A stretch of DNA of 64,000 bases from Aplectana chamaeleonis (GCA_029168955.1 JAPDOI010001427.1:62001-126000); one strand, 5' to 3'. Positions 34,700 to 46,313 are shown, counted from the stretch's first letter. The notes: generated by a model not told the origin, from the letters alone. Program-made: numbers and translations.

Positions 34700-35395
34700 G
34701 ACCAACTGCCAAGAAAGACAAATAATGCGTCAAAACTCACATCAGAAAGCATCGTATAATGAAAGTTCTCAACGAATAATTGTTTACTGCAATTTTTTAT
34801 GAAAAACCTTCATCAGTTTCAATCTATCCAGTCCTGATCCATTAGGCTTAGAGCGTGTCTCTAAGCCCAAACCCTTAGTTTTACGCAGTATCTCTTCGTT
34901 GATGAATGATTGAATGATTATTCTAATTCCTTTTTCCTTAATTGTTTATAAGATTTTTTCACTGATCCATTTGTTTGATTTATCTTTTATTTTCTTGTAG
35001 TTTTCGGAAATGTTTCGTTTTGTTTATGTGATAATTTTTCATCAAATATGCACACAGTTTATTGAAAACCTCATCTTTTCGCTTGGCTGGAATCCAGCTA
35101 ACCGTTAAGCCTTCGTTATTACAGTTTATTACCTGAAGAAATTGAACCAGTTACGGCACAAAATTGAACACAACACAAAATTGACAATAGCTCTTGCTAT
35201 CCTAAACATGTTAAATGTGGTCGCCAAACACCCACCTTACGCAAGTTCAAGGGCTGTAACCACATGCCCATCTAGATCTGCTAGCGTGCTTCGTTTTTCT
35301 GCGCTATAGCTCTCGTGCTGGGCGCAGGGCGAGAGGCATGCGGCGAGGAGAGTGCGCGACGACGGTGGGAAAACGCCTAGCCACGCATGTTCACT
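34700..35395. other. No recognisable feature
   Basis: AT-rich spacer; nothing supported on either strand. Confidence 0.4.
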
Positions 35396-35399
35396 TGTG

Positions 35400-35585
35400 A
35401 GTTATCCTTAGACCGCCAAATCGATTCGACAATTTCACCTCATTTAGAAAATCAGTTTGATAGCCAAATCTAATGAAACAATTTCACGACATTTTAGAGC
35501 AATGCCAAATCCTTACCCTTTTCTGCGGAGCCAAACTTTCGGAAATTTCACAACTTTTCCCAATGGTTTCCCTTCTAAAATATCG
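35400..35585. repeat. Foldback arm fragment 'CCAAATCRT'
   Basis: CGCCAAATCGATTCGACAAT, ATGCCAAATCCTTACCCTTT and GCCAAACTTTCGGAAATTTC match the inverse of 47930-48062 and, more distantly, the arms at 32.1 kb. Confidence 0.7.
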
Positions 35586-35948
35586 TCAATCTCCAAAAGT
35601 CAAGTTGTTTTTCTTTAGAAAACATAAAGGTAGAAATGAAGAAACAACCGCTCCGCTGCTAGGATTGCAAGATAATAGTTGCAACGCCGCTTCCTACAGA
35701 TAAAGTACAAGGCATATAACCTCCATTTCCGTGCTACTCGCAGGGTTGGGCTTCACTATCATAAGAGCTGTGCGATTTTGAGAATGATTTGTTCATTTTC
35801 ATAGTTGCTTTTTTCGAAAAACAACCGCTCCACATCTACGATAATGATAATACGACTGCGAGTAGCTTGGAAATGAAGGATATATAGTTTTTTAATTTAA
35901 AAGTCGAGAAAATGGAGAAGTGAGTTTTAAAATGACCCAAATGTACAG

Positions 35949-36175
35949 GATTAGGGCACTATCCCAGACGGGGGGAAGGGCACCCACCATTCAAGACAGA
36001 AATGAAATGAATCATCGATTGGTAAGGCTAACTGTCAAAGTATTTTCATAAAGTTTCTATAAAAGCAATGATTGATAGCAGTATCAGGCATCTTTTATCA
36101 GAGTTTTTCATCATTTCTATGAGTAAATCTTGGAAGGCCCCACCCCGTCTAGGATAGACCCAGGGTCAGTCGCTC
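35949..36175. mobile_element. MITE G, uninterrupted copy
   Basis: The ends GGGCACTATCCCAGACGGGG and CCCCGTCTAGGATAGACCC are inverted. The interior CACCCACCATTCAAGAC, GATTGGTAAG and CAGTATCAGGCATC is shared with 37378-38403. Confidence 0.75.
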
Positions 36176-36272
36176 TAGCCAAACTTCACCGGTTCTTGCT
36201 GATGTGGATCGTCTGCGCCGACCCATATGTCTGATTCGAAGGTATGACTTGCATACGCATTTCTGAAGATTA

Positions 36273-36734
36273 AAGGCACTGTTCACGATAAACTTCATCT
36301 TCGAATTTTCCATGACAAAAGCTTCTCGTGGCTCTCAGAAATAAAATAGCGTCGAAAAAACGGGACGAAAAGCGACCCAGGAACCGGAAAGCGGCTTACA
36401 AAAGTGGGCAAACCTCGCCGCTTTGGGAAAGTCCGGCCCCTTTCCGCCCCTCGCTGTGACCAATGGAACACTCGAGATTGTGAGATGAGCGATGGTTTCC
36501 GATTAAAAGCCCCGTTCTTCTCTTAATTCTCAACTTCTTTCTTTACTCAGGTCAGCTCGCATACATTGGCTGAAAAAGACGGAAGTTACAAGCCTCGGAC
36601 AACTCGTCCACCATTTTCCCTAGCTCAATATTTGAGGGACCATAACTCCATTCCCAGAAGGTCTTATACGATTTCAGAAGCATCATTGGAATCAGAATGG
36701 GACCGGTTTCAAGATAAGCAAAAAAACAGAGAAG
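36273..36734 (+). mobile_element. MITE C, right end missing
   Basis: It begins TA-AAGGCACTGTTCACGATA. The interior has GATGAGCGATGGTTTCCGAT, ACAAGCCTCGGACAACTCGT and CCATAACTCC. It stops at CAAAAAAACAGAGAA, where the foldback at 36749 begins. Confidence 0.8.
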
Positions 36735-36748
36735 GGAATTGTCTAACT

Positions 36749-37315
36749 GTTTTGCTTCGCCACGAGAGGTTCATGATTTGGCATAAAAAATAATTCTGAG
36801 AAACTCGTTAAAAGAAGTGAAATACTTGGTGCACTTGATTTGTCATGGGATTTAACACAGAAGAAACACTAAAAGATCGATGAAATGATGTACCATTGAT
36901 TTGGATGTGCGCTTTCTTACTAAAAATCGGAAAATTGACTGTGGTTTTGGAAGGGCTAATCTCGCGCTCTCTGAGAACAATTATTGCTCACAGTTAGAGT
37001 TTTCAAGTCTGAGCTCCTCGAAATATTATTTTGTGGCTCCCACCCTATATTTCATTTCTGACGAATCTATGTACATGGGTCAGGGCTCTGTAAAACGCGC
37101 GTGATTTGGCCTCTCAAAACCACACTCAATTTTCCGATTTTTAATAAGAAAGCACACATCCAAATCAATGGTACATCATTTCATCGATCTTTCAGTGTTT
37201 CTTCTGTGTTAAATCCCATGACAAATCAAGTTCACCAAGTATTTCACTTCTTTTAACGAGTTTCTCAGAATTATTTTTTATGCCAAATCATGAACGTCTC
37301 TTGGCGAAGCAAAAG
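36749..37315. mobile_element. Foldback, about 205-bp arms
   Basis: The left arm 36755-36955 (CATGATTTGGCATAAAAAAT, GAAACTCGTTAAAAGAAGTG, GATGAAATGATGTACCATTG) and the right arm 37095-37312 are inverted with few differences. The loop is about 140 bp. The palindrome gives mirrored open frames. Confidence 0.9.
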
Positions 37316-37377
37316 AGTAAGATAATTTCATTTAATTTTAACGAAGGTTCCCTTCAGAGATAGGAAGAAGAAAACAG

Positions 37378-38403
37378 GGCACCTAGACGGGGAGGGCGCC
37401 ACCCACGATTCAAGACAAACTATTCTACCGATTCGAGACTTGATGCCTCAGCAAAAGAGACTTGATGCTCATGTACAAGTCGGCATGAAGTCTTAATTTG
37501 CCGCGTTAAATTCACTGTATGGGTGAATTTGCCGCTAGGATACGTGAAAATGGTGCGAACTGGCAGCGAGAGAGGGTCCCATTTACCCCGAAAATGAGGT
37601 GAATTTAATTCAAAAAATGCGTGAGTTAACCTCGAAAAGTTCACGAATTTGACGGCCCACAGCACAGGAAGCCCCGCCTTGTCCGCAACATGGGCGTAAT
37701 CTTCACCGGGGTCTGCAGTGAGGAGCCACCCTCTGAGGCGGACCGCGGCGTAACTCGCCCCCCCCCCGCCGTGAGGATACCCACTGTACCCTCCCAGCAG
37801 CCAAAAATATGCTGGCCTCCGGAGAGTAACCCGGAGTCACCTTTCAGGGCCGGCATCAGAATGCCGAGTGAGGACTCTAGTGAGGTGAGGCGGCTTTTAT
37901 ACCGGCTGTGCTCATGGTAAACACATCGAGACGTGATCAATCGTTTTATCATGTTTTCACCGAGGTGTTTTCACTCGTTAAGAAATTTCTGAGATGCCAG
38001 CAACGGCGGTAATTTCACGCTTTGCGCTGATTGATATCCAGCCGCTCAACAACTGATATGCATTAACATGTTAGCGCTGGCGGTATTTTCACGCTTTGCG
38101 CTAACTGATGTCCAACCTCTCAGCAAAGTCACCCTATGCGCGGATAAGCTTTGATGACGGCGCTAAAGGTGAATTTGATGCCTAATCATAACAGAGCGTG
38201 ATGAAGGCCGCTTTCCCCGAAGCATCAAGTCTCGAATTGGCAGAGTAAATGAACCAACGAGTGGTAAGACTACCAAACGAAGTGTTTCTGTAGAGCTTTT
38301 ATAAAAACAATTATTGATAGCACTATCAGGCATCATTTATCAGAGTTTTTCTTTATTTCTATCAATAAGTCTTGGGTGCCCCCCCCCGTCTAGGATAGAC
38401 CCG
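37378..38403. mobile_element. MITE G, copy interrupted by an 805-bp element
   Basis: Flanking halves 37378-37431 and 38237-38403 correspond to the intact MITE G at 35.95 kb. The insertion 37432-38236 has 15-bp inverted ends, TTCGAGACTTGATGC and GCATCAAGTCTCGAA. Confidence 0.75.
37432..38236. mobile_element. 805-bp TIR element inside MITE G, GC-rich core
   Basis: Perfect 15-bp terminal inverted repeats. The core (37660-37915) belongs to the GC-rich dispersed repeat also seen at 13190 and 56400 (GTCCGCAAC, GTGAGGA, GGACCGCGGCG), with CTTTTATACCGG near its right edge. Two imperfect direct repeats with GGCGGTATTTTCACGCTTTG lie at 38007-38105. Boundaries allow a 2-4-bp duplication (ATT/AATT). Confidence 0.7.
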
Positions 38404-38464
38404 AAGACAGGCCGTTCATGGCCTTTCTGCCCATCGCACCTGCTCGGCACTGTAGGACACACGT

Positions 38465-41245
38465 TACTTTCCCCAGCGCTCTGCGGACTCCCAGTTGGGT
38501 TCCGCCCACTTTTACCGGCGCGTTGTGCACTCACACATGGGTCCCGTCCACAGTTCCCGGCGCTCTGTGGACTCCCAGTTGGGTCCCGCCCACTTTTACC
38601 GGCGCATTGTGCACTCCCATTTGGGTCCCGTCCACAGTTCCCGGCGCCCTGTGGACTCCCAGTTGGGTCCCGCCCACTTTTACCGGCGCATTGTGCACTC
38701 CCATTTGGGTCCCGACCATTCTTCGCGGCGCACTTTGCACTCCCTTCTTGGTCACGTCCACTTTTCCCCGCGCTCTACGCACACCCATTTTTGCCCCGTC
38801 CACTTTTTACGGCGCTCTGTGGACTCCCAGTTGGGTCCCGCCCACTTTTACCGGCGCATTGTGCACTCCCACTTGGGTCCCGTCCACAGTTCCCGGCGCC
38901 CTGTGGACTCCCAGTTGGGTCCCGCCCACTTTTACCGGCGCATTGTGCACTCCCATTTGGGTCCCGACCACTCTTCGCGGCGCACTTTGCACTCCCTTCT
39001 TGGTCACGTCCACTTTTCCCCCGCGCTCTACGCACACCCATTTTGCCCCGTCCACTTTTTTTACGGCGCTCTGTGGACTCCCAGTTGGGTCCCGCCCACT
39101 TTTACCGGCGCATTGTGCACTCCCACTTGGGTCCCGTCCACAGTTCCCGGCGCCCTGTGGACTCCCAGTTGGGTCCCGCCCACTTTTACCGGCGCATTGT
39201 GCACTCCCACTTAGGTCCCGTCCACAGTTCGCGGCGCTCTGTGGACTCCCAGTTGGGTCCCGCCCACTTTTACCGGCGCATTGTGCACTCCCATTTGAGT
39301 CCCGACCACTCTTCGCGGCGCACTTTGCACTCCCTTCTTGGTCACGTCCACTTTTCCCCGCGCTCTACGCACACCCATTTTTGCCCCGTCCACTTTTTAC
39401 GGCGCTCTGTGGACTCCCAGTTGGGTCCCGCCCACTTTTACCGGGGCATTGTGCACTCCCATTTGGGTCCCGTCCACAGTTCCCGGCGCTCTGCGGACTC
39501 CCAGTTGGGTTCCGCCCACTCTCACCGGCGCGTTGTGCACTCCCACATGGGTCCCGTCCACAGTTCCCTGCGCTCTGTGGACTCCCAGTTGGGTCCCGCC
39601 CACTTTTACCGGCGCATTGTGCACTCCCATTTGGGTCCCGACCACTCTTCGCGGCGCACTTTACACTCCCTTCTTGGTCACGTCCACTTTTCCCCGCGCT
39701 CTACGCACACCCATTTTTGCCCCGTCCACTTTTTACGGCGCTCTGTGGACTCCCAGTTGGGTCCCGCCCACTTTTACCGGCGCATTGTGCACTCCCATTT
39801 GGGTCCCGACCACTCTTCGCGGCGCACTTTGCACTCCCTTCTTGGTCACGTCCACTTTTCCCCGCGCTCTACGCACACCCATTTTTGCCCCGTCCACTTT
39901 TTACGGCGTTCTGTGGACTCCCAGTTGGGTCCCGCCCACTTTTACCGGCGCATTGTGCACTCCCACTTGGGTCCCGTCCACAGTTCCCGGCGCCCTGTGG
40001 ACTCCCAGTTGGGTCCCGCCCACTTTTACCGGCGCATTGTGCACTCCCACTTAGGTCCCGTCCACAGTTCGCGGCGCTCTGTGGACTCCCAGTTGGGTCC
40101 CGCCCACTTTTACCGGCGCATTGTGCACTCCCATTTGAGTCCCGACCACTCTTCGCGGCGCACTTTGCACTCCCTTCTTGGTCACGTCCACTTTTCCCCG
40201 CGCTCTACGCACACCCATTTTTGCCCCGTCCACTTTTTTTACGGCGCTCTGTGGACTCCCAGTTGGGTCCCGCCCACTTTTACCGGGGCATTGTGCACTC
40301 CCATTTGGGTCCCGTCCACAGTTCCCGGCGCTCTGCGGACTCCCAGTTGGGTTCCGCCCACTCTCACCGGCGCGTTGTGCACTCCCACATGGGTCCCGTC
40401 CACAGTTCCCTGCGCTCTGTGGACTCCCAGTTGGGTCCCGCCCACTTTTACCGGCGCATTGTGCACTCCCATTTGGGTCCCGACCACTCTTCGCGGCGCA
40501 CTTTACACTCCCTTCTTGGTCACGTCCACTTTTCCCCGCGCTCTACGCACACCCATTTTTGCCCCGTCCACTTTTTACGGCGCTCTGTGGACTCCCAGTT
40601 GGGTCCCGCCCACTTTTACCAGAGCATTGTGCACTCCCACTTAGGTCCCGTCCACAGTTCGCGGCGCTCTGTGGACTCCCAGATGGGTCCCGCCCACTTT
40701 TACCGGCGCATTGTGCACTCCCATTTGGGTCCCGACCACTCTTCGCGGCGCACTTCGCACTCCCTTCTTGGTCACGTCCACTTTTCCCCGCGCTCTACGC
40801 ACACCCATTTTTGCCCCGTCCACTTTTTACGGCGCTCTGTGGACTCCCAGTTGGGTCCCGCAAACTTTTACCGGCGCATTGTGCACTCCCACTTGGGTCC
40901 CGTCCACAGATCCCGGCGCCCTGTGGACTCCCAGTTGGGTCCCGCCCACTTTTACCGGCGCATTGTGCACTCCCACTTAGGTCCCGTCCACAGTTCGCGG
41001 CGCTCTGTGGACTCCCAGATGGGTCCCGCCCACTTTTACCGGCGCATTGTGCACTCCCATTTGGGTCCCGACCACTCTTCGCGGCGCACTTTGCACTCCC
41101 TTCTTGGTCACGTCCACTTTTCCCCGCGCTCTACGCACACCCATTTTTGCCCCGTGTACTTTTTACGGCGCTCTACGCACTCCCAGTTGGGAACCGCCCA
41201 CTTTATACAGCGCTTGGCGCACTTCAATTCGTGTTCCGCACACGG
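38465..41245 (+). repeat. 42-bp minisatellite array 4 (largest, about 66 units, higher-order structure)
   Basis: Units alternate between variants such as CTCCCAGTTGGGTCCCGCCC / ACTTTTACCGGCGC and CTCCCATTTGGGTCCCGACC / ACTCTTCGCGGCGC. The same order of variants recurs about 840 bp apart (39211-39645 versus 40051-40487), a higher-order repeat of 20 units. All three plus-strand frames stay open for hundreds of codons (up to 950), because 42 is divisible by 3 and the unit lacks stops. The resulting 14-residue peptides (for example SRPLLPAHCALPFG) do not resemble a known protein. Confidence 0.95.
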
Positions 41246-41339
41246 AGCATATGGTCCCCGATGGACCTGAGGCACAACGTCTCTCGAGCTCTATTAAGTC
41301 TTATCACGTTATCACTCCATTGCTCTTGAAATACCGACC

Positions 41340-41600
41340 AAACTTCTTATCACTAAATTCTTTCAAACACACACACACACATTTTAAAATTCGCAATTTT
41401 TTTTATATCTCGAGACCCACTGCGGGAATTTTTCTGAAATTTGGGCAGCGTTGAGAACCCTTACTGCTCTATCTTTTGTGGAAGTCCCTTGTTTCAAGGT
41501 TTCTCCCGAACCAAGATTCTGGATTGAGGGGTGTGCGCAGAAGCAATCCTTTTCCAAATCAAGTGCGCGCTTCGCGCGCACCACAATTTTATCGTGAACA
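41340..41600. other. Element end with GC hairpin, copy 3
   Basis: A CA microsatellite (41370-41382) is followed by CCAAATCAAGTGCGCGCTTC with a GC hairpin (41563-41583) and then a MITE right end ATCGTGAACACTGCCTT (41591-41607) that shares its TA with the next MITE. Confidence 0.6.
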
Positions 41601-41609
41601 CTGCCTTTA

Positions 41610-42074
41610 AAGGCAGTGTTCAGGGAGAAAAAGTTTCTCGTTTTTTTGGCTAACGCGTAAGCTTTGGGTCCCTATAAGAAGATTAAGAACGGAAGTGCGA
41701 CGAAAAACGGCCGGTGAGTGGGTGAAAATCTCGTGGGCCAGTCGACCCATTGGGCCACTCCACCCACGTCCTATAACAGTTCCCCTGAATTAGTGGTTAA
41801 ATGAGCGATGGTATCCGATCAAAAGCCCCGTTCTTCCCTCCATTCTCAACGCCTCTCTTTACTCAGGTCAGCTCGCACACGCCGGCTGCAAAAAACGGGA
41901 GTTACAAGCCTCGGACAACTCGTCCACAATTTTCCCTTTCTGAACTTTGAGGGGCCATAACTCCTTTTCCAGGGGGTCTTGTACTATTCCAGGGACATCA
42001 TTGGAATCAGCATGGGATCGTTTTCAAGATAGGCGGAAAAACAGAAAAACGATTTTTATCGTGAACACTGCCTT
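41610..42074 (+). mobile_element. MITE C, copy 2
   Basis: It starts AAGGCAGTGTTCAGGGAG and ends ATCGTGAACACTGCCTT. The interior ATGAGCGATGGTATCCGATC, ACAAGCCTCGGACAACTCGT and GGGGCCATAACTCC is conserved. It shares a TA with the elements on both sides. Confidence 0.9.
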
Positions 42075-42076
42075 TA

Positions 42077-42549
42077 AAGGCACAGTCCAAGCTCAGGGGT
42101 GATTTTCGTTATTATACTCCGGCCGCCGTGTATAGCAACCCTGTCAAGCGCGAAATCTCAATTCGCTCAAATAAGCGAGAAAAGGCGAGGAAATAGTGGA
42201 CCACGCCCCCTTGAAAGAAAAAGTGGGTGACGCCCACCGGCAAGCTTCCGATCTCAATAAGGAAGAGAAGCGCGATTGATTTTATTCAAAATGTATGTTC
42301 TTCCATTTGTTTTCGGTCTGGCTTTATATTGCGACCTGCTTCAGAACGATGGCTGCGAATAGCGAAAAAACAGGCTCCAGACAACTCTTCCGCAAACTTC
42401 TCGCTGTTCAGAGTCAGAATTTTTACGGGCCATAATTTCGTTCGTAGTCAGTTCTGAGCTATCCTGAACACTCCATTGTGATCAGCGTGAATTTTCCTCC
42501 AAGATAAGCAGAAAAACAAAAATTTGATTCTGAGGTTGGACTGTGCCTT
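42077..42549 (+). mobile_element. MITE C', copy 1
   Basis: The ends AAGGCACAGTCCAAGCTCAG and GGTTGGACTGTGCCTT differ from MITE C beyond AAGGCA. It begins at the same TA that ends MITE C. Confidence 0.85.
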
Positions 42550-43120
42550 TAATCGCAGCGTACGCGCAAAAAACCGTGAACAATTTTTTTACAATTTTGT
42601 AGAGGTGGACCCACCAGGTTGTGATATATCGCAAAAAGGCCACCCAAAACAGTCAAGTTTTGGAGAAAAGCTCGTTCGAAAATCCAGAAGCATTCAGCTT
42701 CCTTTTGTTCACGTCTGTCCGGTGTGTCTTGTGTAATGCACAAATGTAGGTATTTCGAACGGCTAAGTTGGTTTTGCCCCTTTAACCTTTCAGATTCCAC
42801 AATTCTTTTCGCCTTTCTGCTATCAAAAGTTTTCTAAAAACAGGAAGGTTTCGATACACATGTCTGAACTCGAGGATCTCACGGAATAAAGAATATAGAA
42901 TTTTGGATTTCCGCGGCCTGTCGTGGCGCTTCTGTTCCTCGTGTTAGATGATCGACCGGGAAAACGCCTTTTCAGACCACGAAGCAGTTTTCACGAGCCT
43001 ATAGCGTTATGAATACGCAACATTGAGGTCTCAAGCTTTGTCAACTATCTTCACTTTGTTCAAACACTGGATTGAGAAGAAAAACTCAAATGTGGTTTTC
43101 TGCGCGGACTCTGCCTTTAA
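42550..43120. other. Spacer with MITE-like right end
   Basis: It ends with CGCGGACTCTGCCTTTAA (43100-43119), a diverged MITE C-type right end directly before minisatellite array 5. No gene recognised. Confidence 0.4.
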
Positions 43121-43124
43121 ACTG

Positions 43125-43800
43125 AGGTCATGCGCACGTCCCTTGATGTCCTGCACACTCCTACTGAGGTCCAGCGCACCCCTACTGGGATCCTGCACAC
43201 GTTCCATGATGTCGTGCACACGTTCCATGATGTCCTGCACACGTTCCATGATGTCCTGCACACCCCTACTGGGACCCTTCACACGTTCCATGATGTCCTG
43301 CACACCCCTACTGGGATCCTGCCCACGCCCCTTGATGTCCTGCACACTCCTACCGAGGTTCTGCACACTATCTACGACGTCCTGCACAACCCTACTGGGA
43401 TCCTGCTCACACCCATCATGTCCTGCACACCCCTACTGGGGTCCTGCTCGCGCTCCATGACGTCCTGCACACCCCTCTTGGGATCCTGCACACCTCTGAT
43501 GGGGTTCTACACACGTTCCATGATATCCTGCTCACTCCTACTGAGGTCCTACACGCATGACGACGTCCTGCGCACCCCTACTGGGGTGTTGCACAGGCCC
43601 CATGATGTACTGCACACTCCTACTGGGGTCCTGCACAAGCTCCATGACGTCCTCCACACCCCTACTGAGGTCCTGCACACAGCTACTGGGATCCTGCACA
43701 CGTTCCATGATGTCGTGCACACGTTCCATGTCTTGCACACTACTACGGGGCTCCTGCATACATTCCATGACGTCCTGCGTACTCCTAGTGCGGTCTCGCA
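43125..43800 (+). repeat. 42-bp (2 x 21) minisatellite array 5
   Basis: About 16 units built from two related 21-mers, such as GTCCTGCACACGTTCCATGA-T and GTCCTGCACACCCCTACTGG-G. This shows that the 42-bp family derives from a 21-bp half-unit. Open frames of up to 277 codons exist in all plus frames. Confidence 0.92.
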
Positions 43801-44164
43801 TAGCCAGCCGACACTTCAGCACACCCTGCGACGCCTTCTTATCGATGGTGCGCTTGGAACGAACACGCGCTGCTCTCAAAAACATCCCGCACAGCGTCCT
43901 CATCCGAGCCAGACGTTTAAAATACACCACCCTAGAGGAGCAAGGTGTTTATATGGAGTCTAAGAAAACTAACTGATAACGAAAAAACCCGTCATTTTTA
44001 TAAACTAATCTTGAGAGGCCGGTTTCCGAGTTTGAACCACCCGTTAGGGGCCCAGAAGTCATTATGGTGAGTTCTGCCATTTATTTTCGGCATTCTTTTT
44101 CCGATTACCTCTAGTCACAAATTTTCAAGCGATTTGGTCCACGCCTTCCAAAAAAAATGGAATT

Positions 44165-44220
44165 CGACGGACGGAGGTGGAGGCGGAGGCCGTGGCGGAG
44201 GCGGAGGAGGTGGTGGAGAA
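44165..44220. repeat. Purine-rich GGAGGC microsatellite
   Basis: GGAGGTGGAGGCGGAGG-type repeats. The opposite strand reads a run of prolines, a composition artefact. Confidence 0.85.
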
Positions 44221-44329
44221 CGTTTTTGCGTACTTTGAGAGGTCATAACTTTAGAAAGCCGGGACCAGTTAAGTTGAAAATTGGCACACATATGCAAATT
44301 TTTACAGCGCATCGAACGGTGTACAGCTC

Positions 44330-44752
44330 ATAACTCAGGGGTCGTATTCGCCAACAATCCGCCGAGGGAAGTCGAAGGGAAGCGGAAGGGATGATACCGC
44401 GCGCGGCAGAGGAGCAGATCAACCCATCTTACACCATGTAAGATGGTAATGCAAACTGTGTTACGTATCGATATCACTGCGAAAGATAAAGATTCCATGG
44501 CGAATCGGCCATTCATCAGCTATGCGATTCGAAAAATTCCGGCGGTCGCGAGGGAAGCCAAGGGAGACGAGAGGTGGCCGAGGAGCGCGCATTTTGTACT
44601 GAAATTTGACCTCGTCTACCCTTCGACTCCCCGGCGGGTTGATGGCGAATACGACTCCTGGTGACGGTATGAATAGGTGATCTCGTTGTAGGGCATCCGC
44701 GCGGGAAGAGATGAAAGCCAAATCTTGGTGCGCGCTTCGCGCGCACCACAAT
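44330..44752. repeat. Foldback with GC hairpin copy 4
   Basis: Arms 44332-44392 and 44600-44665 share GTCGTATTCGCCA-CAA-CCG and GTCGAAGGG in inverted form. At 44726-44746 follows GGTGCGCGC-TTC-GCGCGCACC, preceded by GCCAAATCT as in the other four loci. Confidence 0.65.
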
Positions 44753-45236
44753 TCATGAAAATGAAAAAATTTCTTCCGATATCAGACGCCTGATAACGTT
44801 ATCAGTCATCGTTTTCAAGAAACCCCATGGAATTGCTTCGATTTCTCAAAGCAGGGTCATTCCTCACTTGAATCCTGCGTGCGCCCCCCCCCCAACTAGT
44901 TTTGCACTGACCTATATACTCAAACAATCTTGAACTAGTAGCCAAACGGAATACCAACAGTAGCCTCGTTTTTGCTCGGCTACTTTCCAAAACGCCCCAT
45001 GACGCTTTTCTTCTTGTGAACATCGATTCATTCCTTTGATGAGTTTTATATTCACAAGTCGGAACAAGCAGTTAATGACCACTAGTCATTAAAATTCGCC
45101 TAATGATTGTTTTCCTTCGATTATTCATGAGGGTATGCAGTGGAAACAAAATCCTCGCCACTGCCAGATCGCTGTAGTAGCGAGTACCCGGTCGCTACGA
45201 CGGAAAACAGCAGCAATTCAGTAAGACAAGGCCTTA

Positions 45237-45680
45237 AAGGCACAGTCCAAGCTCAGGGTCGAAATCTGAGATTACCACATAATTTTGAAGTAGACCCACC
45301 ATATAGTGCTCTGCTCCAAGTTCGAGCTCTCAACTCCTGCGGACAATCGAGATATGGCAGGAAACCTCCCTGGGGCACCCACCTTGAGAAGCCACTTTGG
45401 CGCGCCCCTTTTACAATCTTTCAAGCTGTACAGTGACAAGATGAGCGTCCCTGCAATCTATCCATTCAGGTCCACTCGTTCGCATCAGTCGCAAATGACG
45501 AGAGTTACAAGCCTCGGACAACTCGTCCACAGTGCTTTCGTCGCTCAATTTTAAATGGGCCATAACTCCGTTCTCAAAGGGTCTTGAACGAATCCAGAGA
45601 CATTATTGGAATCGGCATGGGATCGTTCTCAAGATAGGTAGGAAAACGAAAAAAACGATTTTCAGGTTGGACTGTGCCTT
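45237..45680 (+). mobile_element. MITE C', copy 2
   Basis: TA-AAGGCACAGTCCAAGCTC to GGTTGGACTGTGCCTT-TC. The interior holds ACAAGCCTCGGACAACTCGT and GGGCCATAACTCCGTTCTC. Confidence 0.88.
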
Positions 45681-45682
45681 TC

Positions 45683-45905
45683 AAGGCACAGGACACCTAC
45701 AAAATTATTTTTTTAGATTTCATGCTTATCTTGGAGAGAGCCACTCCCTGATCACAATGGTATCTCCTGAATCGTCCAAGACCCCCTATGAACGGAGATA
45801 TGGCTCCTCGAAAGTGCCTGTATTTTCAGGGCAAAAATTTGGTTGACGATTTGTCTCAGGCCTGCATTTCTCTTCATTCGCAATCGCTGCAGAACAGGAT
45901 GAGTA
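45683..45905 (+). mobile_element. MITE E, 5' part, joined to MITE C'
   Basis: It begins AAGGCACAGGACACCTAC directly after MITE C' and carries CTTGGAGAGAGCCACTCCCT and GGAGATATGGCTCCTCGAAA. The right end is missing. Confidence 0.75.
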
Positions 45906-46313
45906 GATACTCAGGAGCTCTGTGCTTGCGACCCGCGCGCACTTTGGGCAATGCTCGCCACCCGCTACCCCCTCGTCTCCGCTCTCCACCCGCTATGGGT
46001 GCAGCGGATCGGGAGCCCATGGAGAAGTGATATAGCAGGTCGCGGGCTCTCTGCGAGCCAGTCGCCCGTTGTATTTTGAAACTCATTGTCAGCGTCTCTT
46101 TCTTCTGCATCATTGTCTTTTTTCTATTCTTTTGTTTTGATTTCCTTCGTGATTTAGAACTACGGTAATGTTTATCTACTGTTCTACGTGATTGCTGTGA
46201 CCCGCTAGGCAGACAGTTTGTGCGACCTCGCTGTCATTCGACGAGGCAGCACATAATTATATAATGCCTTAGGTGTACCCACGAGTATCCCAGATAGGTG
46301 TTAAAGGCAGTGT

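Noticed and set aside
38314..41329. Open frames of 776 and 950 codons as a giant repetitive protein gene
   Set aside because: All three plus frames are open because the 42-bp repeat has no stops and a period divisible by three. No unique N- or C-terminal domain or conserved start is present, and the same family is degenerate elsewhere.
43023..43976. Open frames over minisatellite array 5
   Set aside because: Made of 21/42-bp repeats; no domain.
44115..44312. Poly-proline peptide
   Set aside because: Complement of a GGAGGC microsatellite.
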